In this document: piece by piece, positions 7,802 through 16,630 of the stretch
Position numbering within the stretch: position 1 is the first letter of the stretch
Layout of the letters: the number at the start of each line of letters is the position of its first letter
Origin: Burkholderiales bacterium
GTDB taxonomy: Bacteria > Pseudomonadota > Gammaproteobacteria > Burkholderiales > Burkholderiaceae_D
Length of the DNA stretch: 20,343 nucleotides
Assembly: GCA_005800405.1 (NCBI GenBank)
Contig: SYFN01000115.1
Location: forward strand, 1 to 20,343
Direction of reading: 5' to 3'
Made by a program: the position numbers and the translations under genes
The notes under the pieces: generated by a model
The model's input: only the letters and a program-made list of their open reading frames with translations
The model's database searches: none
Told to the model about the DNA's origin: nothing

Positions 7802-9097
7802 ATGAAGATGTACCAATTTTTTCGCCTGCTGCTGGGCGCAATCGCGACCTTGGCGTTGTCAACTGCAGTTGCGCAAAACAAGCCCGCCGAACTCAAGGTG
7901 GGAATCACCACCTTTCTCTCGGGACCGGCGTCTGTTTTCGGCGTGCCAGGAAAAGCAGCCGCCGAACTGTACATCGAGCAGATTAATGCGGCCGGCGGGA
8001 TTGACGGTGTAAAAATCGTCCCGACCTTTATTGATGAGGGCATCGGCCCGGACAAGCTGCTCTCCGAGTACCGGCGGGTGGTGCAGGAGGGTGGGACGCG
8101 GGTGATGCTGTCGGCCATTTCGAGCGGCAACTGCAATACGCTTGCGCCTGTGGCTGAAGATCTGAAGGTACTCAACATCATGTGGGATTGCGGCACTGAA
8201 AAGGTGCTGGAAGACCGTCGTTACCGCTATGTGACCCGCACGCAGGCCAACGCGACAACAGAGATGGTTGCGTCGGTGCTCTATCTGCTGCGAGTTAAAC
8301 CGGATATAAAGTCCATCGCCGTGGTCAACCAGGATTACGCTTGGGGCCGTGATTCGTGGGAGCTGTTCCGCAACACGCTGCTGGCGCTCAAGCCAGATGT
8401 GAAAATCGTGGCCGAGCTATTCCCGAAATTTGGTGCAACTGATTATTCAACCGAAATCAGCCGTCTGCAGGCACTGCGCCCTGAGGTCATTCTCTCGACG
8501 GCCTGGGGCGGTGATCTCGACACCCTGATTCGGCAATCCGCACAGCGCGGTTTGTTCAAGAGTTCGCAATTCATTTTGCCACTGGCAGAGAGCTCACTCG
8601 AGCGCGTGGGTAACTCGATGCCCGATGGCGTGATTGTGGGTGCACGCGGCGATCACTATTTTCTGCATCCGCAGAATCCAGGTAACCCCAAGTTGAGAGG
8701 CTTCGTCAGGAAATTCCGGGAGAAGACTGGTAACTATCCGATCTACCCGGTGTATCACATGGTTCAAGCACTTGACGGTCTGGTCGCCGGTTACCAGAAA
8801 GCGATGAAAGCAAATAAGGGACAGTGGCCATCGACCGAGCAGGTTGCGGATGCGATGCGTGGGCTGGAATTCCGGGGCCTGACCAATACGGTCAAGATTC
8901 GTGAGGATGGTCAGGGCCTCGAAGATCAACTGCTCGGTATCACGCGCAAAACACCGGCTTATGATTTTCCGACGTTGGAGAAAATCGTGATTTATCCAGC
9001 AGAGCTGATCACAACACCGGTCGGCAAAAAATCGCCGGAGTGGGTCAAGACGCTCAAGCCGGAACTCATTAATCACCCGAACTTCAAGCAGTATTGA
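7802..9097 (+). CDS. Liv-type ABC transporter periplasmic binding protein
   Basis: This 431-residue protein is the substrate-binding component of a branched-chain-amino-acid-type (HAAT) ABC importer. Residues 1 to about 24 are a signal peptide ending in AVA before QNKPAELKVG. The mature N-terminus has the family pattern KVGITTFLSGPASVFGVPGK and AAELYIEQINAAGGIDG (about 32-71), followed by the two-lobe periplasmic-binding fold; VVNQDYAWGRDSWELFR (about 178-194) is the usual second-lobe element. The ATG at 7802 is chosen over an in-frame start at 7739 because it begins the signal peptide and has GGAG 8 bases before it. Many members bind aromatic acids, amides or urea rather than amino acids, and the downstream dehydrogenases fit a non-amino-acid substrate, but this cannot be decided here. 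Confidence 0.92.
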   Translation: MKMYQFFRLLLGAIATLALSTAVAQNKPAELKVGITTFLSGPASVFGVPGKAAAELYIEQINAAGGIDGVKIVPTFIDEGIGPDKLLSEYRRVVQEGGTRVMLSAISSGNCNTLAPVAEDLKVLNIMWDCGTEKVLEDRRYRYVTRTQANATTEMVASVLYLLRVKPDIKSIAVVNQDYAWGRDSWELFRNTLLALKPDVKIVAELFPKFGATDYSTEISRLQALRPEVILSTAWGGDLDTLIRQSAQRGLFKSSQFILPLAESSLERVGNSMPDGVIVGARGDHYFLHPQNPGNPKLRGFVRKFREKTGNYPIYPVYHMVQALDGLVAGYQKAMKANKGQWPSTEQVADAMRGLEFRGLTNTVKIREDGQGLEDQLLGITRKTPAYDFPTLEKIVIYPAELITTPVGKKSPEWVKTLKPELINHPNFKQY

Positions 9098-9145
9098 TTC
9101 GATAAGCGCGTCGGGCAGACACGCAAATAGTAAAGAAAGCAATCA

Positions 9146-10051
9146 ATGCCGCAGGAGCTTTATATTCTGGCGATTCTGGACGGTCTGTCCTATGCCGCCG
9201 TGCTGTTTCTCGTCGCCCTGGGGATGACACTGGTCTTCGGCGTGATGAATATCATCAATATGGCGCATGGCAGCTTCTATGCGCTGGGCGGCTACATGGC
9301 CGCCAGTCTGGGCTTGCTGGCGACGTCCATGGGCGCCTCGCCCGCTTGGTCACTGCTGATTTTGCCACTGGCGGCAGTGATTATCGGCAGCGTATTCGGC
9401 ACGCTGATGGAAACCACGCTGATGCAGCGCATCTATACCAAAGACCCGATTCTTCAGCTGCTGGTGACCTTCTCCGCATTCATGATCTTTGAAGATCTGC
9501 AGCGGCTCGTGTGGGGCACACAGCCCTACTTCGTTTCCGACATCGTGAATTATTTGGGTACCGCGGAGGTACTCGGCATTACCTACACCCGCTACCAGCT
9601 CTTCCTGCTGCCCGGCGTAGCGCTGACGGTCTTCGTCGCTCTGCGCAGTTTTCTCAAGTACAGCAGCGCGGGGCGTCAGATTGTCGCTGTCTCGCATCAT
9701 CGCGAAGTATCCACCGCGCTCGGCATCAATGTGAAGCGGGTGTCGCTCCTGACCTTTGTGGTGGGCTCCATCCTCGGTGCGCTCGCAGGTGCTCTGGCTT
9801 CACCCACGGTGTCATGGGTGCCCGGTATCGGCGGCGAGATGATTGTGCTGTCCTTTGCGGTGGTGGCCACCGCAGGCCTCGGGCAGATTGAAGGTGCGCT
9901 GGTGGCAGCGGTATTGATTGGTTTGGCGCGCTCATTTGCTGTGTACTTGCTGCCCGAGAGCGAAGTGCTGATGCCTTTCCTGATCATGGTGCTGGTCTTG
10001 CTGTTCCGTCCTCAGGGCCTGTTCTCGGTGGCCACTGCGAGGCGGGTCTGA
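9146..10051 (+). CDS. livH: Liv-type ABC transporter permease, LivH-like
   Basis: A 301-residue polytopic inner-membrane protein of the LivH type. The N-terminal ILDGLSYAAVLFLVALGMTL helix, the GVMNIINMAHGSFYALGGYM segment (about 32-51) and the cytoplasmic loop with SAGRQIVAVSHHREVSTALG (about 174-193) are family hallmarks. It forms half of the translocation pore with the next gene, whose ATG overlaps its stop (TGATG). The 48-base gap after the binding-protein gene holds only a weak AAAGAAAG ribosome binding site. Gene symbol is by family position; substrate unknown. Confidence 0.9.
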   Translation: MPQELYILAILDGLSYAAVLFLVALGMTLVFGVMNIINMAHGSFYALGGYMAASLGLLATSMGASPAWSLLILPLAAVIIGSVFGTLMETTLMQRIYTKDPILQLLVTFSAFMIFEDLQRLVWGTQPYFVSDIVNYLGTAEVLGITYTRYQLFLLPGVALTVFVALRSFLKYSSAGRQIVAVSHHREVSTALGINVKRVSLLTFVVGSILGALAGALASPTVSWVPGIGGEMIVLSFAVVATAGLGQIEGALVAAVLIGLARSFAVYLLPESEVLMPFLIMVLVLLFRPQGLFSVATARRV

Positions 10052-10992
10052 TGACGCGCGCAAAGATCGCTGTGGTTGTGCTCGCGCTGGCGGCTTTGCT
10101 ACTGCCAGTGGTAATGCCATGGATCAAGACACCGCTGATCATGGCGACTGCTTTTGGTATCGCTGCGCTCGGTATTTCCATCCTGATCATTTCAGGACAG
10201 ATCTCCTTTGGTCATGCACTGTATGTTTGTGCGGGGGGCTATATTGCCGCTTTCGCCGTTCGTGAGTGGGCATTTCTCGACAGTGCTGTGCTGCTCTGCA
10301 TTGGCGCACTGACGGGGGCGGTGCTGGGCGTGATTATTGGCTCATTCGTGGTGCGCTATCGCGGTATTTTCTTCGGCATGCTGAATCTTGCGTTGTCGAT
10401 GGTGCTGTTTGCGGCGCTCGGCAAGTTCTTTACTTACACCGGTGGTACGGATGGTTTGCGCCTGGAGCGCACGCCATTCTTCGGTATTGCGATGGCGCGC
10501 GATCAATTCGAAACAGTGTTGCTGGTGACTTGCGTGGTACTCGCACTGTTGCTCGGCTGGCTGGTGCAGCGCTATCTGCGCTCGGTCGCAGGCCAGGCGC
10601 TGGCGGCCGTGAAGACGAATGAAACGCGTCTCGAGTATGTAGGTATCTCTGCGTATCAGGCGATGTGGATCGGCTACATCATCTCGGCGACACTAAGCGG
10701 GTTGTCGGGCGCGATGTTTGCCATTGCGCAGGGGCTGGTTACGCCAGAGATAGGCTATTGGGTACGCTCGGGCGAGATTGTGTTCGTGGCCATTCTCGGT
10801 GGTGTAGGTCATCCCGTGGGCGCGTTCATCGGCGCGGGTATTTTCGAGTTCGTGAAGCTGTTTGCGGCAGCTTACCTGACGGGTGCCTGGCAGATGGTGC
10901 TGGGTATTGTTCTGATTGCGATGGTGTTTCTCGCGCCGCGTGGTATCTGTGCGATGCTGGAGACGGACGAAGCAAAAGGACGGAACGGCTGA
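10051..10992 (+). CDS. livM: Liv-type ABC transporter permease, LivM-like
   Basis: The second permease, 313 residues with about eight to ten membrane segments. LivM landmarks are AALGISILIISGQISFGHAL (about 36-55), VVRYRGIFFGMLNLALSM (about 103-120) and the loop VAGQALAAVKTNETRLEYVG (about 179-198). The start overlaps livH by one base and the stop overlaps the ATG of the ATPase gene by one base, so translation is coupled along the operon. Confidence 0.9.
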   Translation: MTRAKIAVVVLALAALLLPVVMPWIKTPLIMATAFGIAALGISILIISGQISFGHALYVCAGGYIAAFAVREWAFLDSAVLLCIGALTGAVLGVIIGSFVVRYRGIFFGMLNLALSMVLFAALGKFFTYTGGTDGLRLERTPFFGIAMARDQFETVLLVTCVVLALLLGWLVQRYLRSVAGQALAAVKTNETRLEYVGISAYQAMWIGYIISATLSGLSGAMFAIAQGLVTPEIGYWVRSGEIVFVAILGGVGHPVGAFIGAGIFEFVKLFAAAYLTGAWQMVLGIVLIAMVFLAPRGICAMLETDEAKGRNG

Positions 10993-11735
10993 TGAGTGTA
11001 CCACTCCTGCAAACCCGCGACTTGCAACTGGCCTTCGGCGCGGTGGTGGTGGCTGATCATATTGACTTCGTGCTGGAAGAGGGTGAGCGCCTTGCCGTGA
11101 TTGGCCAGAACGGCGCGGGCAAGACCACCTTCATTAATATTTGCACCGGTCTTATACGGCCACAGGCGGGACAGGTTTTTTTCGAAGGTCGTGAAGTCAC
11201 GCAGCTATCGCCTCGCCAGATCGCACTGCGTGGCATGGTGCGCTCATTCCAGTTGCCCCAATTGTTTATCGAGCACACGGTGCGTGACTGCATCCGTATT
11301 GCAGCCGCTGGAAAAAAAGGGGGATTGGGTATCTGGACTTCGCTGGCTGATGCCGTACCTGCATCAGACATCGATCATGTGCTCGAGATGGTCGGCCTGA
11401 CTGCGCGTGCAGATGAATTGTCAGGCGCACTGCCCGAGGGTCAGCGCAAGCTGCTTGATATTGCGATGGCTCTGGTGATGCGACCTCGTCTCCTGATTCT
11501 GGATGAGCCTACCTCAGGCGTGTCGAGTGACGAAAAGCATGCGCTGATGGACACCATCATGGCAGCGCTGGATGAGCAGAAAATCACCGCGATTTTTGTC
11601 GAGCATGATGTCGATATCGTGTCGCACTACGCAACTCGGGTTGCGGCCTGGATTGCCGGTCGTGTCGCAGCGGATGGCACACCTGCGCAAGTGCTGTCGG
11701 ATACAGAGATTCGCAAGAACGTGATCGGGGAATGA
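10992..11735 (+). CDS. livG: Liv-type ABC transporter ATPase, LivG-like
   Basis: A 247-residue ATPase. Walker A GQNGAGKTT is at 38-46, Walker B LLILDEP at 167-173 and the switch His in FVEHD at 205. The signature motif is LPEGQRK (147-153) rather than LSGGQ; degenerate signatures are common in LivG proteins. A frame open upstream to 10665 exists, but it overlaps livM; the ATG at 10992 coupled to the livM stop (TGATG) and the N-terminus LLQTRDLQLAFGAVVVAD give the real start. Confidence 0.92.
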   Translation: MSVPLLQTRDLQLAFGAVVVADHIDFVLEEGERLAVIGQNGAGKTTFINICTGLIRPQAGQVFFEGREVTQLSPRQIALRGMVRSFQLPQLFIEHTVRDCIRIAAAGKKGGLGIWTSLADAVPASDIDHVLEMVGLTARADELSGALPEGQRKLLDIAMALVMRPRLLILDEPTSGVSSDEKHALMDTIMAALDEQKITAIFVEHDVDIVSHYATRVAAWIAGRVAADGTPAQVLSDTEIRKNVIGE

Positions 11736-11736
11736 G

Positions 11737-12402
11737 ATGTTGAAGATCGATCATGTCAGCGCAAGCATTGCCGGCAATACGGTATTGCGTGGTATCTCGA
11801 CGGAGTTCAACGCAGGACAATTACTCGCCGTGGTGGGTCGCAATGGTGCAGGCAAAACAACCTTGCTGCGCGCGATCATGGGCCTGCTGCCGCTGTCCGC
11901 TGGAACGATAGCGATGAATTGCGAAGATCTGTCACGCGTGCCGGCGTATCGTCGAACCAGTCTGGGTATGGGTTATGCGCCGGAAGACCGAGTGATGTAT
12001 CCAACCTTCAGCGTCGAAGAAAATTTGCGTCTGCCTTGTGACGTCCTCGGACTTGATGCTACCGAAATCGATCAACGTCTGGCGCGCGTACTGGAGGTAG
12101 TGCCGCAATTGCGCGAGATGTTGCCGCGTTCCGGTTCAGCGCTCTCGGGTGGTCAAGGCAAGATGGCGGCGCTGGGCCGCGCGCTCATGGTGGGTACGCG
12201 TTTGATACTGCTGGATGAACCCTTTCAGGGACTGGCGCCCGTGCTGGCAAATCAGTATGCAGAATCACTGCGCAAGTTGCATCAGATTGCGCCGGAGCTG
12301 TGCATTGTGGTGACGGAATCAAACCGCAGTTTGTTACGTGATTTGCCGGATGCGACGCTGATACTGGAGCGTGGCGAGTTGGTTGAGGGTGAGGGAAGTT
12401 AG
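11737..12402 (+). CDS. livF: Liv-type ABC transporter ATPase, LivF-like, short C-terminus
   Basis: A 221-residue ATPase with Walker A GRNGAGKTT (34-42), signature LSGGQ (136-140) and Walker B LILLDEP (156-162). It starts one base after the livG stop. Two things are odd: LivF proteins usually run to about 233-240 residues and end in a tail after the 'G.l' segment, whereas this one stops at ERGELVEGEGS; and the usual VEQN at the switch position reads TESN (about 193-196), giving Ser where Gln or His is expected. The nucleotide-binding core is intact, so I expect a working protein. A palindromic repeat lies 100 bases downstream. Confidence 0.88.
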   Translation: MLKIDHVSASIAGNTVLRGISTEFNAGQLLAVVGRNGAGKTTLLRAIMGLLPLSAGTIAMNCEDLSRVPAYRRTSLGMGYAPEDRVMYPTFSVEENLRLPCDVLGLDATEIDQRLARVLEVVPQLREMLPRSGSALSGGQGKMAALGRALMVGTRLILLDEPFQGLAPVLANQYAESLRKLHQIAPELCIVVTESNRSLLRDLPDATLILERGELVEGEGS

Positions 12403-12502
12403 CGGCTTGTGTGAGTTGATGAATGCATGTTTGCCCTGTGTGATCCTTCATCGATTGGTATGAACAGGACGCTGTTGGATAAATGATTAAAGCCGTTTGT
12501 GA

Positions 12503-12543
12503 GTAATGAACCACACTGGATCCCGGCTTTCGCCGGGATGACG
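12503..12543 (+). repeat. Palindromic intergenic repeat, copy 1
   Basis: The copy begins GTAATGAACCACACTGGATC and contains a hairpin with a perfect 8-bp stem, ATCCCGGC (12520-12527) and GCCGGGAT (12532-12539), and a 4-base loop. A second, direct copy is at 16086-16128. The shared frame is GTAATGAAxCACxCTGGATCCC, then the loop, then GCCGGGAT. This is a REP-like intergenic element and may also stabilise or end the Liv transcript, although no T run follows. Confidence 0.75.
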
Positions 12544-12651
12544 ATCGAGGGGCTGTCGCCCTTGACGTTGGCCTTCACGCAATCTTCGTTATCCTCAAAC
12601 CACCGACCTTAGCATTTTCATTGACTCGAAAAGATATTCAGGAGATTTTGT

Positions 12652-14085
12652 ATGTCCACCATTCTCATTGATGGCCAGTGGCGCTCTGCCGTAAACGGGC
12701 AAACTATTGAGGTGATTAATCCTTGCGATGGCATGCCCTTTACAACGATCGATCGCGGCACATCGGCCGATATCGACCGCGCGGTCGCTGCGGCGCAGCG
12801 CGCACTGGACGGTGCATGGGGGCGCATGACAGCCACCGAGCGTGGTCGCATCCTGATGAAATTTGGTGAGTTGATCATCCAACATGCCGAAGAGATTGCG
12901 CTGATCGAAGCGCGCGATACGGGCAAGCCGATGACAGTGGCGCGTAACGATATCATCGCGGTCGCGCGCTATTTCGAGTTCTACGGCAGCGCTGCCGACA
13001 AAATTCATGGTCAGCAGAGTCCGTATCTGAATGGCTATAACGTGCAGGTTGTGCGGGTGCCGCATGGTGTAACGGCGCACATCATTCCCTGGAATTATCC
13101 GGCGCAGATGTTCGGCCGCACACTAGCGCCCGCACTGGCGATGGGTAATGCGGCCGTGCTGAAACCCTCCGAAGATGCCTGTTTGTCGGGCATACGGCTG
13201 GCACAGCTCGCTATGGAGGCGGGTTTGCCACCCGGCGCGCTGAATGTCGTAACCGGCTACGGCTATGATGCAGGGGCTGCATTGACGGCACATCCAGGAA
13301 TCAATTTCGCGACCTTCACCGGTTCGCCAGAGGTTGGCGTGATGGTGCAAGAATCAACCGCAAAAAACGCCGTTCCCTGCGTGCTAGAGCTGGGCGGCAA
13401 GTCACCACAAATCGTGTTCAATGATGTGGACATGGATAAGGCTGTGCCCATCATCGTTAAAGCGATCACGCAGAATGCGGGGCAGACCTGTTCTGCGGGT
13501 AGCCGTTTGCTGATCCAACAGGATATCTACGATCAGTTCGTGGGACGCGTTGCCGACGCTTTAAAAAAAGTCAAAGTGGGTACGCCGGAGATGGATCTGG
13601 ATTGCGGCCCTATCGTCAACGCCAAACAATTTGCGTGCGTCAAAGGTTTTATCGATCAAGCGGTCGCTACCGGCGTACCACTACTGGCGCGTGGCATGCT
13701 AGCCAACGGTGTGTCGCCCGATGGTTATTTTGTTGCGCCCGCCTTGTTCGGTGCAGTGCCGCGCGATCATCAGCTCGCATGCAAGGAAGTCTTTGGCCCA
13801 GTGTTGGCAGCCATGCCCTTCAGCGATGAGGAAGATGCGGTGCGGCTCGCGAACGCCACCGAGTTCGGTCTGGTCTCGGGCGTCTGGACAGAAAACGGCA
13901 GCCGTCAGCAGCGCATGGCGCAGCGCTTGCACAGCGGGCAGGTGTTCATCAACTGTTATGGTGCGGGCGGCGGTGTCGAACTGCCCTTCGGCGGGATGAA
14001 GCGCAGCGGTCATGGGCGCGAGAAGGGTTTCCTCGCGCTTGAGGAATTGAGCACGACCAAGACCATCGTTTTGCATCACGGCTGA
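12652..14085 (+). CDS. NAD(P)-dependent aldehyde dehydrogenase
   Basis: A 477-residue member of the aldehyde dehydrogenase superfamily, oxidising an aldehyde to its acid in the cytoplasm. Catalytic features are present: Asn148 in PWNYP, Lys171 in KPSE, the FTGSPEVG cofactor loop (222-229), general-base Glu246 in LELGGKSP and nucleophile Cys280 in NAGQTCSAGSR; EVFGPVL is found near 378-384. Length is normal. The start ATG at 12652 has AGGAG about 8 bases upstream. It leads a cassette with an SDR and a zinc alcohol dehydrogenase, so it probably takes the aldehyde formed by one of them. Substrate specificity (betaine aldehyde-, vanillin- or aliphatic-type) cannot be told. Confidence 0.93.
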   Translation: MSTILIDGQWRSAVNGQTIEVINPCDGMPFTTIDRGTSADIDRAVAAAQRALDGAWGRMTATERGRILMKFGELIIQHAEEIALIEARDTGKPMTVARNDIIAVARYFEFYGSAADKIHGQQSPYLNGYNVQVVRVPHGVTAHIIPWNYPAQMFGRTLAPALAMGNAAVLKPSEDACLSGIRLAQLAMEAGLPPGALNVVTGYGYDAGAALTAHPGINFATFTGSPEVGVMVQESTAKNAVPCVLELGGKSPQIVFNDVDMDKAVPIIVKAITQNAGQTCSAGSRLLIQQDIYDQFVGRVADALKKVKVGTPEMDLDCGPIVNAKQFACVKGFIDQAVATGVPLLARGMLANGVSPDGYFVAPALFGAVPRDHQLACKEVFGPVLAAMPFSDEEDAVRLANATEFGLVSGVWTENGSRQQRMAQRLHSGQVFINCYGAGGGVELPFGGMKRSGHGREKGFLALEELSTTKTIVLHHG

Positions 14086-14127
14086 TCAATTCATTTCACT
14101 ACGTTTTTTGAAGAACACGGAGACATC

Positions 14128-14883
14128 ATGGGACAACTTCAAGGTAAGGTCGCGATTATTACAGGCGCCGGCAGTGGCTTCGGTGAAGGCATGGCAACGG
14201 CGTATGTGCGCGAAGGCGCGCAGATCATCATCGCCGATCTCAATGCCGAGTCGGGTGAGCGCGTAGCCAAAGCATTGGGTGCGAATGCGAAAGCCGTGGC
14301 TTGCGATGTGGCGAACGCTGATTCGGTGAATGCGATGGTCAAGGCCTGCGTGGATACGTTTGGTGTGCCCGATATCGTGATCAATAACGCAGGTACCACA
14401 CACAAAAATCAGCCGATGCTGAATGTGGACGAGAAAACCTTTGATCGTGTTTTCAATGTCAACGTCAAATCAATTTATTTCATGACGCACGCAGTGCTTC
14501 CACTCATGCGCGAGCGAGGCCAGGGCGGTGTGATCCTCAACGTGGGCTCGACGGCCGGCATTCGTCCGCGTCCAGGCCTATCGTGGTACAACGCGTCCAA
14601 GGGTGCCGTCAATCTGCTCTCGAAGTCCATGGCAGTGGAACTTGCACCGGATCGTATTCGTGTCAATGCGCTATGCCCGGTGATGGGTGCAACCGGTTTG
14701 CTGGGTGATTTCATGGGCGTGCCTGACACACCAGAAAACCGCGCGAAGTTTGTCTCGACGATTCCACTCGGACGCTTCTGCGATCCCAAAGACATGGCGG
14801 CGGCAGCGGTTTTCCTGGGTACTGATGCTGCCGAGTTTCTGACGGGGCTTGAAATGCCGGTCGACGGTGGGCGTACGATTTAA
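14128..14883 (+). CDS. SDR family NAD(P)-dependent oxidoreductase
   Basis: A 251-residue classical short-chain dehydrogenase/reductase. The cofactor motif TGAGSGFG lies at 12-19, acidic Asp37 after the second strand suggests NAD preference, NNAG is at 86-89, and the catalytic residues are Ser141, Tyr154 and Lys158 in YNASK. The C-terminal GLEMPVDGGRTI is the normal family ending, so its TAA is a real stop. GGAG stands before the ATG. It lies 42 bases after the aldehyde dehydrogenase and 26 bases before the alcohol dehydrogenase, in one cassette. FabG-like reductase or secondary-alcohol dehydrogenase are both possible. Confidence 0.92.
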   Translation: MGQLQGKVAIITGAGSGFGEGMATAYVREGAQIIIADLNAESGERVAKALGANAKAVACDVANADSVNAMVKACVDTFGVPDIVINNAGTTHKNQPMLNVDEKTFDRVFNVNVKSIYFMTHAVLPLMRERGQGGVILNVGSTAGIRPRPGLSWYNASKGAVNLLSKSMAVELAPDRIRVNALCPVMGATGLLGDFMGVPDTPENRAKFVSTIPLGRFCDPKDMAAAAVFLGTDAAEFLTGLEMPVDGGRTI

Positions 14884-14909
14884 TTAATTGGTATTTCACG
14901 GAGACTGAC

Positions 14910-16037
14910 ATGAAAACCCGCGCAGCCGTTTTGCATTCGATGGAAAATCCTGCGCCCTTTGCCCAGAGCAAACCGCTGAAGATCGAGGACATCGATCTGG
15001 ATGCGCCGGGGCCGGGTGAGGTACTGGTAAAAATGATCGCAGCAGGTCTTTGTCACTCAGACCTGTCGGTAATCAGTGGCGTGCGCCCACGACCTGTACC
15101 CATGGCGCTGGGTCACGAGGCATCCGCGCAGGTAGTGCAAGTGGGTGAGGGTGTCAGCGATCTGAAAGCCGGTGATCGTGTGGTGCTGGTTTTTGTGCCG
15201 AGCTGTGGGCATTGCATGCCCTGCATGGAAGGTCGTCCTGCCTTGTGCGAGCCGGGCGCTGAATCGAATGGCAAGGGTACTTTGCTCTCTGGCGAACGTC
15301 GCCTGCACCTTTGCTCGCAGGCGGTGAATCATCACGTGGGTGTGTCGGCGTTTGCCGAACATGCGGTTGTCTCGCGTCGCTCATGCGTGAAATTGGAACA
15401 GGATATCGATCCGATTGAGGCCGCCCTGTTTGGTTGCGCGGTGCTCACTGGCGTAGGCGCCGTCGTCAATACGGCCAAAGTGCAGCCGGGCCAAACCGCT
15501 GCGGTGATAGGACTGGGCGGCGTGGGTCTCTGCGCCTTGCTGGGTGCAGTGGCCTCCGGTGCGCGCGATATCGTGGCGGTGGATCTGCATGACAGCAAAC
15601 TCGAAGTCGCCCGTTCTCTGGGCGCCACCATCACGGTCAACGCGGGTGATCCGGACGCCGTCGCCAAAGTCAAAGAAGCCACGCGAGGCGGCGTGGACTT
15701 TGCGTTTGAAATGGCCGGTGTGATTCAGGCGATGGAAATGGCCTATCGCATGACACGTCGGGGTGGCACGACAGTCACCGGTAGTTTGCCGCATCCGCAG
15801 CACAACTGGCCGTTACAGCAGGTGAGCCTGGTGGCAGAAGAGCGCACGATCAAAGGCAGTTACATCGGCTCCTGCGTGCCGTCACGTGATGTACCACGCT
15901 ATATCGGCCTTTACTTGGCAGGCAAACTGCCAGTCGATAAGCTCATGGGCGAGCGCATGAAGCTCGATGAGATCAATGCGGCATTTGACCGGCTGGATGC
16001 GGGTGAGAGCATGCGCGATCTGGTGGTGTTTGGGTGA
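14910..16037 (+). CDS. Zinc-dependent alcohol dehydrogenase (MDR superfamily)
   Basis: A 375-residue medium-chain alcohol dehydrogenase. Catalytic zinc ligands are Cys48 (GLCHSD), His69-Glu70 (LGHEA) and Cys176 (FGCAVLTG). Structural-zinc cysteines are 99, 102, 105 and 113. The nucleotide-binding motif GLGGVG is at 201-206 with Asp225 at the end of the following strand, which points to NAD. The pattern resembles class III/AdhB-type enzymes. GGAG lies before the ATG. It ends the dehydrogenase cassette; a hairpin-forming repeat lies about 60 bases downstream. Likely role: oxidation of an alcohol to the aldehyde used by the neighbouring aldehyde dehydrogenase (inference). Confidence 0.92.
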   Translation: MKTRAAVLHSMENPAPFAQSKPLKIEDIDLDAPGPGEVLVKMIAAGLCHSDLSVISGVRPRPVPMALGHEASAQVVQVGEGVSDLKAGDRVVLVFVPSCGHCMPCMEGRPALCEPGAESNGKGTLLSGERRLHLCSQAVNHHVGVSAFAEHAVVSRRSCVKLEQDIDPIEAALFGCAVLTGVGAVVNTAKVQPGQTAAVIGLGGVGLCALLGAVASGARDIVAVDLHDSKLEVARSLGATITVNAGDPDAVAKVKEATRGGVDFAFEMAGVIQAMEMAYRMTRRGGTTVTGSLPHPQHNWPLQQVSLVAEERTIKGSYIGSCVPSRDVPRYIGLYLAGKLPVDKLMGERMKLDEINAAFDRLDAGESMRDLVVFG

Positions 16038-16085
16038 TTGTTGAATTCATCGATTTAAATTCATAAGACATCCTTTTTCCAGTGT

Positions 16086-16128
16086 GTAATGAAACACGCT
16101 GGATCCCAGCGGAAGCCGGGATCCAACG
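16086..16128 (+). repeat. Palindromic intergenic repeat, copy 2
   Basis: A direct copy of the element at 12503-12543. The stem GGATCCC (16101-16107) pairs with GGGATCC (16118-16124), with one A/C mismatch and two more pairs before a GGAA loop. It lies between the convergent alcohol dehydrogenase and HTH genes, where it could also act as a weak bidirectional transcript end. Together the two copies bracket the three dehydrogenase genes. Confidence 0.72.
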
Positions 16129-16249
16129 TCGTTGTATGTAGGCGTTGGCGTCTGCTAAATTGAAGACAAGAACTTGACCATCAAAGCATCAATGAAGCTC
16201 GGGATGACCTTGGTTATGCGAGCGCCCAATCTCGTTCGACATAGACCGC

Positions 16250-16579
16250 CTATTTTTGCGCGGTAACCACCGGCTTCGGTTTGCCCTGAGCATCGGGCAA
16301 ACGATATTTGGTGCGACGATCACCCATCAGATCGTGCAAGTCACGAATACTCAACTCAGTCACCTCATGCATGCGAATTAACAGAGATGCACCGACAGGC
16401 AGCGTGCGGTGACGTATTTTGCTGATCACAGGGGGCGCGACCTCGAGTGCCCGGGATAGCGCTACATCGTTCTTGAGTTTCATACGCTCACGCAAGGTAT
16501 CGAGCAGATGGTTCGGGTTATAGGTGGATTGCGACGCTAGTGAATGAGAAGATGATGGTAGTCGTTGCTGATGTTCCAT
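16250..16579 (-). CDS. Small Cro/C1-like helix-turn-helix protein
   Basis: A 109-residue protein. Residues about 37-62 (NDVALSRALEVAPPVISKIR) read as a helix-turn-helix of the XRE/Cro type: helix, short turn with V-A-P-P, then a recognition helix VISKIRHR. The rest of the fold, LLIRMHEVTELSIRDLHDLM (about 67-86), matches the later helices of such domains. The basic C-terminus and Ser-rich N-terminus look disordered. ATG at 16579 has GAGGAAC upstream. A good promoter is seen at 16631-16658, with ACATCG repeats beside it that could be its own binding sites. It may control the protease locus upstream of it, but it has its own promoter and could act elsewhere. Confidence 0.72.
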   Translation of the reverse strand: MEHQQRLPSSSHSLASQSTYNPNHLLDTLRERMKLKNDVALSRALEVAPPVISKIRHRTLPVGASLLIRMHEVTELSIRDLHDLMGDRRTKYRLPDAQGKPKPVVTAQK

Positions 16580-16630
16580 GATGTTCCTCGGTCGGTCGGG
16601 ATATAAAAGCGCAATGATTCGATTGCGTAC

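Noticed and set aside
7581..7805. Open frame of 74 codons with many Cys residues before the Liv binding protein
   Set aside because: No ribosome binding site, irregular composition and overlap with the true gene start; it looks like chance.
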